Of a DNA stretch of 64,000 nt, positions 55,795 to 64,000 are shown in pieces. The notes under the pieces were generated by a model that saw nothing but the letters and a program-made list of their open reading frames with translations, ran no database searches and was not told where the DNA came from. Source of the DNA: Liquidambar formosana (Eukaryota; Streptophyta; Magnoliopsida; Saxifragales; Altingiaceae). The stretch is taken from NCBI GenBank assembly GCA_039720395.1, contig CM077827.1, positions 21,604,375 through 21,668,374 on the forward strand, read 5' to 3'. The translations under genes were made by a program, and so were the position numbers. Numbering within the stretch: position 1 is the stretch's first letter; each line of letters starts with the position of its first letter.

Positions 55795-57713
55795 AGGGGG
55801 GGCATGAATTATAGCAACTTGTAATTCTTTCTGGGTAATTTCTGGTTTGTTTCTGCATGGAGGATCAGCGTGTTGTTTCTTTGTTTAGGGGTCCACTTAG
55901 TGTAGATGAGATCCTCTCCCTTTCCCTCTTTAGATTTCTTTCCATGCAAATTTTGATTCTGTTGAGTTTGTGAGAACCTCTTAATTGGAAACTGTTAATC
56001 TGCTTCGTTATCCTCTTCATGCAATGTGGAATCTTGACCTAATGTCCTATACTAGGATTTGCTTGAAAATTTTAAGACTTTCCTAAACAATTATATTGTT
56101 GTGGTTTTATCCAGTTTGCATTATGGAAGCAACCACACTTCCATGCAGAGAGTAATTTAGCAAGCGTTGAACCAAAAGAGAAAAAAAAAAATCAATTAGT
56201 GTTTGCTGCATTAGAGAAGTCATGGGTTGCACATATCGTAGTTCTTCTGTAGTGATCTATGGATAGTGTTACGGAGTGCAAGCGAGTAAATATTCATGAC
56301 CTAGCGTAGGTCTCGTGATTTTAAGTTGAATTTTGCTTGGCCTCTTTAAGATATTTAACTGCAGAAGTAAGTAGCTACTGTTTACCCTAGTGTCGACTGT
56401 TATATTGCTCATGTGATGCGTGCTACCAACTGATGTCCCATTTAGGTATCCCCAAATCCCATTAATTTAGTCAGGTCAAATTACCCCCTCAAATGATACT
56501 TTCAGAGAGAGGTAGTCTATTTCTTTGAAGCGAAACCCCTCAACCAAGAAGCTTGAAGTTCGAAGACAGGAGGAATGCTTGAAGACGAGTGAACTTTTTA
56601 AGAGCATCACCAAATGGTGAGCATTATTCATGCCATAGTCAAATTTTAGCTTTCTAGTTCAAAAATGTTGCTCCAATGGTCATCATGAAGATTACCATGC
56701 CAAAGTTAAATTTTAGCTCTATTTAAAAATTGTTGCGCCTATGGTCGTCTTGAAGAGATTTGGCTTTCCAGTGATTTTGCCAATGGAGCAGACGAGTCAA
56801 CATGTATGACTCGTCATCAATCTCTTTCCCTCTCCCTTAGACCATTTGAGTTGCTCTAAATCTCCAGATTCAAAGCGATGCAAAATCAAGCAATACAATC
56901 CCAATTCATAGCGGGCAGGGTAGTGTACCGTTAAACCTTAACAAATTGTTCAAAAATTAGTCTAAACAAATCAACATAATTCATAATGTAAAAGCTGTCA
57001 CAGGCAACCATTGCAAAGCTTGTATCCATCGAGCCGGAGAAAAAAATTCTGAATGCAAAGCTTGTATCCATCGAGGACTTGATTTTCCATGTGGGGGGGA
57101 ATATGCCAGTCCAACCAAAAAGGGGAAAAAATAAATAAATAAATAAATTTAAAATCATCGAAAAAAAAGGGCTATGCATACGACCAAGTGACCAACTAAG
57201 AGAAAATTAGTTTTATTCATTAAAATAATGAGCCTAAGAGTGTTTTATTTTTTTTTACAATGGATGGAACCTACTCTTACCCCTGAACCCCCTCTTGATA
57301 TCAGCAAATTGATATCAATGCTTTTTTATAAACTTAAACCCAAGATCATTAACTTAATAAGTGATAAAACAGTTTTATTCAAATATTTAAAATCGAGGAT
57401 ATATGACATAATGAAGACACAATATTAATAAGATATAAATTTTATAAATATAACTAGATAACATTATTCGGCATCACATCATCATTCAAAATGGATTCTT
57501 TGTATCATGTTTGGAAAGTCTAGGGAAATTATTCATTCCTAAGATGTGACAAAATGGAAAAGAAAGAAGCAAAAAATACAAACAATGATGGAAAAGAGAA
57601 ACGTCCTATCAGATAAGTGTCATTCATATTCAATACTTGTCTGATACTGTAACTGATACCAGTCACGACAACTTTAAAATAGTATTTGTACTTCCTTAAT
57701 CGGCCGTCCTTTA
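55795..57713. other. RPL30 3' flank and non-coding DNA
   Basis: The first ~250 bases are the likely 3' untranslated region; no clear polyadenylation signal stands out. Further on, a 22-bp segment TGCAAAGCTTGTATCCATCG is repeated at 57013 and 57054. Frames at 56931-57179 and 57228-57428 are not supported as genes. Confidence 0.5.
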
Positions 57714-57968
57714 GGGTTCATTTGGATAAACTTCTACTTCTTATTATTTACTTTCAAAAATTAAATTAGAAAAAAAAAGTTTTGAGTGTTAAAAACTTTG
57801 GAACTTACTTTTAAAAGTTTAAGAAGATATTTCTGTTATCCTCAACTTTTAAAAGTAACTATCAAAATTTTCCAAAATTAAAAACTATAAATAAAATAAA
57901 ATAAAATTTTCATTTTTTTACTTTTAAAAGTAAAAAACATAAAATAGAAGTTTATTCCAAACAGGTCC
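57714..57968. mobile_element. MITE with ~24-bp inverted ends
   Basis: GGGTTCATTTGGATAAACTT on the left and, on the other strand, GGACCTGTTTGGAATAAACTT on the right are inverted copies. The interior is T/A-rich with AAAAGTA/TACTTTT repeats. Flanking TTA and TA(G) leave the target duplication ambiguous between Harbinger (3 bp) and Stowaway (TA). Confidence 0.65.
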
Positions 57969-58289
57969 TAGGAATTCGAAATTGGCGATTAAGTCCATAT
58001 TAATTATTAGGGTAAAATGCAATAGACCCCCTATTATTATTACACATTTTTCACTTTACCCCTTTCTATTTTAAAACTATATAAAAAAATACCCTATACT
58101 GTATCAAGGAAGTACGCCGTTAATGGCAAAACAAAAAGTCCATTTTACCCATATACAAAATTAATTAAAATATTGATATCTTTTTTTTTTAAAACCCATT
58201 TATATAAAGACAAAAGACACGCACGGCCATGGGCAGTGATGCTACAACCAAAACCCACGAATCCTCTAATCACCAATCTTCCTTGCAAT

Positions 58290-58828
58290 TAGGCCTCATC
58301 AAAAGCCCAAGGCCCATGGGCAGCCCGAAGGAAAAAGCACAGCCCAGATGTCCTTGGGCTAGGCATGGGCCTTTAGTTGAAGCCCGAGGCTTGCCCGAAG
58401 CCCGACACTATAACAATATTAATATTTTCCAGTTTTTCGAAAACATTACTTTTTGGTGATAACTTCCCAGATTAATACCAATAAAAGAACATTTGATGTT
58501 AACTTACTACAATAGATAGTCAACGTAATACAAAGTGACTACCAATGTCCTCTGTTTTGGTATTATGATGGGAAGTGATTACCAAAATGTAATTTTTTCA
58601 CTTTTTTTTTAATTTTTTTATTTTGTTACACATTAACAGTAGGTAATATAGCTTAGGCCCTAGCCCGAGGCCCAAAGCCCAAAAAAGCCCAAGCTAGTGG
58701 CTAGGCCTAGGCTTCACATTTTCCTTCATGGCCTGGCCCGATGAATAGTGCAAGCTCGAAAAGGCCAACTCGAAACCCAGCCCAACCTGAGAAAAAAGGG
58801 CCTAAGCCCGGCCCGATGTCGAGGCCTA
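58290..58828. mobile_element. Non-autonomous hAT element (539 bp)
   Basis: Ends TAGGCCTCATC and, on the other strand, TAGGCCTCGAC lie inside a perfect 8-bp duplication CTTGCAAT (58282-58289, 58829-58836). Both subterminal zones have many AGCCCGAAGCCC/GGCCCGG-type repeats around an AT-rich centre, as in other plant hAT MITEs. The frame at 58229-58459 is an artefact of these repeats. Confidence 0.88.
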
Positions 58829-58967
58829 CTTGCAATGAGTTCCAACTCTCTTTTTCACATCCCTTGACCCAAACCCTAATCTTCTAGGATTAAGATCTGA
58901 CTTAGTCTTCGTCACAGGAGTTTTTCGAAGATAGAGAGTCTCCACCTTGCTTCAAATTTAAACGATA

Positions 58968-59130
58968 AAGGTGTGTTTGGTTCGGAGAATGGGAATGTGA
59001 GTCCTGGGAATGACCCATTACTTGGGAATGGGAATGTTTGGTATTGATACCCATTCCCACGTTTAGTTCGTGGGAATGGAAAGTAGGATTCCCCTCAACA
59101 TTCCCATTCCCACGTTTGGTTGGGTGAGGA
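58968..59130. repeat. Harbinger-MITE-like GGGAATG inverted segments
   Basis: GGTGTGTTTGGTTCGGAGAA followed by repeated GGGAATG motifs resembles the end of widespread plant PIF/Harbinger MITEs. Inverted GGGAATGG/CATTCCC arms occur to 59130. The matching outer end was not found. Confidence 0.5.
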
Positions 59131-62100
59131 AACTGATTCCCAAATATAGTAAATTCCCACACTACCCTTTACTTTACTAAAATCAAATCTCGAGTCGTCT
59201 AATACCATTTCATGAAATCTTCATCGCTGATAGCCAAACAACAATAAAGATCGTCCACCCTCTTGCTCGAGAAGATCAAATAGACGAACCTAGCTTGTGA
59301 AATCTTCAATCTTCAAGAACACAAATTCGCATTCTCTTACGTCGTCCAACATCTTCCTTACCAAATATCATATCCACAAACCAAGCTTCCGAAATCGTCG
59401 ATATTCAGCAAATAAACTTCATATGCTCATACATCGTCCACCCTCATGATAGTCAAGAACAGATCCACGACCCAAGCTTCTAAAATCATCGATCTACAAG
59501 AAGATTGATTCTTGTCATCGTACATCATCCACCCTTGATTTGCATCGAATCGCCCCAAGGTACGTATATGATTGAATCGAATTGCCCCAAGGTACGCATA
59601 GTATTGATTGTTAGGGTCATTAATTTATTTATGCCCTGAACATTTTTTTGTTAAATTTGCCCATATTGATATGTTTAGAGGGTCATCATGCAATATGATG
59701 AGAACTACGACCATGTTTTTGATTAAAAAAAAAAAAAATTCCTATTTATCTACCCCAATATTTGTGTTGTACCATTAGATGAAAATGAAAAAATATGGTG
59801 ATTATTGGAATAAATATATTGAATATTGTATACTGTTTCCGAAAATGATATTTGATAAAATTAATAGAAATTGTAATATTGTATATTATTTGGGGATACT
59901 TCTATATTTTTTTAATCACATGTTTGATGAATTGTGAGGTGAAAATGTTTTAAACTAAGAAATTCATATTCAGCTACCTTTTTTTATTTGTTTAGTTCAT
60001 TTGTTTAATGAAATGTGAGTTAAGGTTTTGAAGTGATAAACAATGAGTTATAGCTACAAACCTACAAACCCATCTACGCATCTATTAACACATTTGAACG
60101 CATTGAAATATTTAAGAGTCTTATAAAGAATTTAATGTTGGAGTTGCATTTTATACATTTAACTATAAATGAACATATCACTATTAACAAGATGCAATGA
60201 AAATTGTGACAACAATCAAAGACACCATAATGTGTGTTAGTTATGAACCAACACAAATTTTGAATTTGATCTTTTCTAATGCTAAAGATCATCCACATTG
60301 ATGGATGGCATGATAAATTTACCAACATTTCTAATATAGAATTACAGTTGCATGGGGGCCACTTTTATCCTCATTGAGTTGATTTCATTTGATATTGTCC
60401 TTTGGCTGCTGAATTTCTATTATGGTTATGTAGCCAATTTCTAAAGCTAAATATCATTCACATTGTATGATGAGTTATGTTGGAGCCATATTTTTGTCAG
60501 CTTGCTATGTAGTATACAAGAATGCTTCAATATAAGTTTCAAAGATCACTGGGTGCAAAAAAAGAGGTAATTAAGGTTCATCAATTCGATCAGAAATTAT
60601 TTAAGAATCAAGGATTGTAATATATATAAACACGGTGTTCATGGCACTTACAGTAGAAGGGCAAAATCCATCAAATGGTGGGTTTGCCGCTCAAATAACC
60701 CTTGCAAAGAATGAAAGGAAACTCAATAAGCTTAGCATATATTGAGTGTCTAATAAAAGACAATATTTAATGATAGAGAATGGTGAAACATACAATGACT
60801 ACAATTAACAAAGAATAAACAAAAAAATAAATCAAAAAATTAGTAAATAAGACTTGTAGATGGCATCCAACTACAAAGTTCTTAATTGGATAACCTCAAG
60901 AAATATAAAAAGTATTGTGTACTTTGCATTCCATTGATTTGGAGAGATGGTGATGCATCAATTAAGTCCTACTACAAACCATGCCAAATCAACATTGATC
61001 AAATGATCCTTATGACTAATTTGTAGAAGACTTTTTATCCAATTTTACTAATACATTCTTCTTCTTTCTCCATCTTCAGCATATATAGAAGAATGTGATG
61101 AATTACATAACTAACATAAGTTAAAGTCAAAGAATGTGATGAATTACATAGAAGACTATCAAATCATTGTGGCATTAGGTAATAAAAAAATTTCCAAAGC
61201 TATTATTGAACTCTAAATTAATGAAGAGATTGTTACACCACTTTAATTAAACATTGGCAAAGTAAGATTATCACATACATGAAATTTTTTTCTACCACAA
61301 TAAAAACCACGAGAAGTAAAAAAAAATATTGTTATTATACAAAGTAATGAGAGGAGACAAGGGAAAAGAGACAATGAAAAAACAAAAATTATGAATTACA
61401 CACTTGCTAATAGAATAGAGCTTTGAAAATCTCAAGGCCGAGGAAATTGAAAACCACAACACAACATGCCGAAGGGCTTGGAAAAAAGAAGAAGAAGAAG
61501 AAGAAGAAACCCTCGCTATACAAATAAGTAAGTTAGAAAAAAAAGGAGGCTGAAAATAAGCAAACTAAAATAATTAAAGAAATGGCTAAAATTAACTAAC
61601 TAAATGTCTTGTGTATGGTGAACTTCTCTAACCATACCCATTAATGGTAAAATGCTCATATAGGGCTAGGAGCCATATATTTGTGGGGATGTATTTGGTA
61701 ATTGTAGTTGTGATTACAATATAGGTACCATTTTTATTTCATTATTCTTTTTTATAACATTTGAGTACTAATTTGTAGAAAGTATTACTCCATAAACATG
61801 CAAATACCATTCTATATTTTTATAACAAATTGGGTTGATGAAATTATATTTTGTAAGATTACTTTGAAGGTGTAAATTACTAACTCTGAACAAGTGAACT
61901 AATATCGTCTACGAACAACCACCCGCCACCCAAATGCTTGAGAGCGGCTCCTAAGTTGTGTGATTAGTGGACATCGAGCTATCTTGAAGGTATTGCACAA
62001 GAAATATAGTAAATATTACTTGTTTTCTTCATGCCCCAGGTTACATTGTGAGTAATATGCAACTTGTGAGATGTTATAATTTTGTAAAGTTATTTAACTT

Positions 62101-63009
62101 TTAACAATGTCGAAATGATGCAGGAACGGAACGGGTCTGATTGCTATTTCTTCTATTGGTGTGAGGCTATAGATGGTGCGCATAACAGTGACGATGACGC
62201 ATCATTCACATTCCCATCAGATATAGAACATCATTATAGATATAATAGCATTCTACCTATGTCAATGGAGTTGAGGACTATTGTCCTAGTGTCAATAGTG
62301 TTGATGATTATGTATTAGTTTGTAAAGATGCTATGAATATTTGTAAATAAACATTTTGGATATCGTAGTTGTTCATTTTGGATATTATCGTTGTTGTATT
62401 GAATTATCCTTATTGGCAATCCACATGCATTTGGTGATTTCACATTTCAATATTGAAACATGTAATATGTGCTCAACAAAATAGCATGCTGATATTCAAT
62501 TTAGTTAGCTATACAACAGCCGTTCGGCCTGCTTGCATTTGGGTCTGGCTTGGACAAATTTTTTATACATAATTGCAATAAATCATCAACCACATGATTG
62601 AACCATGCAACCTCCATGTGACATGCTCCATGCTTTATGGGCCTCACTTGATAAGATATTTGATATTAATTTATGGCACTACTATGGATTAAAAGGAATA
62701 TGAACTCCTTGTAGTAGGTGATTGGTAGGTAATTACCAATCATCAATAAGCATTACTATTTTATCGACATGGATTGGAGCCCACCTAAAGCATATTACAT
62801 GGGCAAAGCAAGTATTGGGAGATCATCCAAATTCACAAAATTTCAAGGGTTTATTGCAAGATCTATGCATGTTTGAAACAAGATTTTCTTAATGCAGTAC
62901 TATATTTCCAAAAAACCATGTCATTTGACTTGTAATTAGCTTCTATTTTTTATTTCTTATTATTTATTGTTCACTTGAGTGGCCTCATATCATCATATTC
63001 ACTGTCTGA
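59131..63009. other. Non-coding stretch
   Basis: AT-rich with no supported gene. It contains a short duplication of CGAATCGCCCCAAGGTACG-type sequence (59548, 59578), a (GAA)n run (about 61488-61508) and many poly-A/T runs. The frame at 62115-62318 has no domain I recognise. Confidence 0.5.
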
Positions 63010-63192
63010 CAATATAGCCAACTACACTAACATGTAGTTGACTGTATTGAATGGCCTCATTCACCCTACTCTCGACCTGACAATATAGCCAACTACACTA
63101 ACATGTAGTTGACTATATTGAGGGGCCTCATGTCATTATAATCTCGGGCTGACAATATAGCCAACTACACTAACATTTAATTAACTATATTG
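63010..63192. repeat. Three tandem 71-72 bp units, each with a 40-bp hairpin
   Basis: Hairpins at 63010-63049, 63081-63120 and 63153-63192 read CAATATAGCCAACTACA, CTAACA loop, TGTAGTTGACTATATTG; the arms pair over 17 bp with a single mismatch in unit 2. Unit 3 has extra changes in its right arm. The ~31-bp linkers share GGCCTCAT and CTCG.CCTGA. Confidence 0.92.
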
Positions 63193-64000
63193 AGGGGCTC
63201 ATAAAATCCCAAAAAAAAAAAAAAAAAAAAAAAATTTAACCCAACAATTGTGTCCAAATTGGTTTACTATAACCATAAAATAGTTGATATAGAAAGGATA
63301 TTAAACCCCATGTAAGAAAAAAAACGAGGGAAATACTCTAACCCAAATCAATCTACCTAACAGCATTAATAGTTAAAAATTGAACTTGTAAATTGTAATG
63401 CTATCTCATAATCCTATTCGTTTGGGCATTGACCATTTTACAACCCACTTCAAAATTTCTAATGTCTATAAAGCTCACCAAACAATATGATACTGCCATT
63501 TCACAAATCCATACTTTTAAAAAATGCACATATAAGGATAAGCTTTATACATGAGTAACTATATATCAGTCTTGCCTTTGTAAAACTAGACTAATATCAA
63601 GTCTGATTCGGAAGTTAATTCTAACTTGCATTTTTCATTATTATGTATCTTACTGTGAAAATAGGGTGAATATTTGTTGAAATTCAAGTAGCAATGACTC
63701 ATTCATTTTCATACATATGGGCTAAGATAAAGTTAGTACTAAGTTTCTTGGGGATTTTCGATGTTCTGTCAAGGAGTCTTGTGTGTAGGCCCCGTAGGGA
63801 ATGAGGTCCAAACAATATAAGGTCAACATAAAGACAGAAATTTTCATAAAAATTATAATTGTTTTTGTTTCCATAAATTTAACTGACACTCAACTTCTAA
63901 AATTTTCATGAAAATTTAATACGTAATGGTTGAGAGAGAAAAAAAAAATGAGAAAAAGAAAATTCAATACGTAAAGCTTGAAACTTGGTTGGCTTCTTCC
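63193..64000. other. Non-coding stretch to window end
   Basis: Contains an A-run (about 63210-63234) and AT-rich DNA. No gene or recognisable element is seen. Confidence 0.55.

Noticed and set aside
56590..56800. AGAGCATCACCAAATGG start and CCAATGGAGC end as a MITE
   Set aside because: The ends do not form a convincing inverted repeat and no target duplication was found.
58229..58459. 76-codon frame overlapping the left part of the 539-bp hAT element
   Set aside because: Its content derives from GCCCGA subterminal repeats across the element boundary.
62115..62318. 67-codon plus-strand frame as a gene exon
   Set aside because: No recognisable domain, no clear splice partners and ordinary AT-rich surroundings.
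63010..63192. Regular repeat-spacer pattern resembling a CRISPR array
   Set aside because: The sequence is plant nuclear DNA, there are only three units, the linkers are themselves related, and no cas genes exist.

Overview
This window is nuclear DNA of a flowering plant, probably a eudicot; I cannot name the species. The evidence is an intron-containing cytosolic ribosomal protein gene, plant-type LTR retrotransposons with chromodomains and initiator-Met tRNA primer sites, BED/DUF659/hATC-type hAT transposons, PIF/Harbinger-like and hAT MITEs, a TRIM element, and AT-rich DNA with many microsatellites. It is a gene-poor, heavily layered transposon landscape. Only one clearly functional host gene is visible: RPL30 (eL30), five exons at 52015-55794 on the plus strand. 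A second host-derived piece is a 73-codon open frame at 38796-39017 that resembles only the N-terminal DELLA domain of GRAS gibberellin repressors, with the motif changed to DKLLA and nothing of the rest of the protein.

Layout. 1-11.26 kb: a ~300-bp host tandem repeat has been split by several insertions. These are a TG..CA element at 582-5432 (itself carrying a solo LTR at 2458-4125 and a hAT MITE at 4581-5125) and a diverged element at 5587-11068. The latter contains a three-LTR gypsy cluster at 6009-9983 whose internal part joins gag and protease directly to a chromodomain, with no reverse transcriptase, RNase H or integrase. 11.26-23.39 kb: two near-identical 5.5-kb hAT transposons in opposite orientation (11261-16788 minus, 17866-23389 plus), each with its own perfect 8-bp target duplication, separated by ~1.08 kb. 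Their four-exon transposase genes are transcribed away from each other. Copy 1 has an intact catalytic core with one late stop; copy 2 has a frameshift and two stops. Copy 2 sits inside an older ~1-kb hAT-like element (17840-24389).

24.5-35.1 kb: a 314-bp TRIM with both LTRs, primer site and polypurine tract; a ~50-bp minisatellite (26707-27055); a hAT-like MITE (27117-33149) split by a 5.26-kb defective chromovirus (27686-32944, Reina-like by size and domains); then a Harbinger-like element (33210-35127) full of TA microsatellites and hairpin MITEs. 35.1-51.9 kb: mostly non-coding, with a LINE fragment, the DELLA-like fragment, solo LTRs at 42301-43818 and 48599-50899, an LTR-like segment near 45.1-45.86 kb, and several palindrome-bearing tandem repeats. 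51.9-55.8 kb: RPL30, with a LINE relic and a MITE in its 2.5-kb third intron. 55.8-64.0 kb: non-coding, with a hAT non-autonomous element (58290-58828), further MITEs and a 71-bp hairpin tandem repeat (63010-63192).

No protein machinery was found that lacks a known family. The most unusual structures are the facing twin hAT elements, the heritable gag-protease-chromodomain retroelement with heat-shock-like LTR motifs, and the stand-alone DELLA-domain frame. Boundaries rest on reading terminal motifs and target duplications by eye; no alignment or database search was run.
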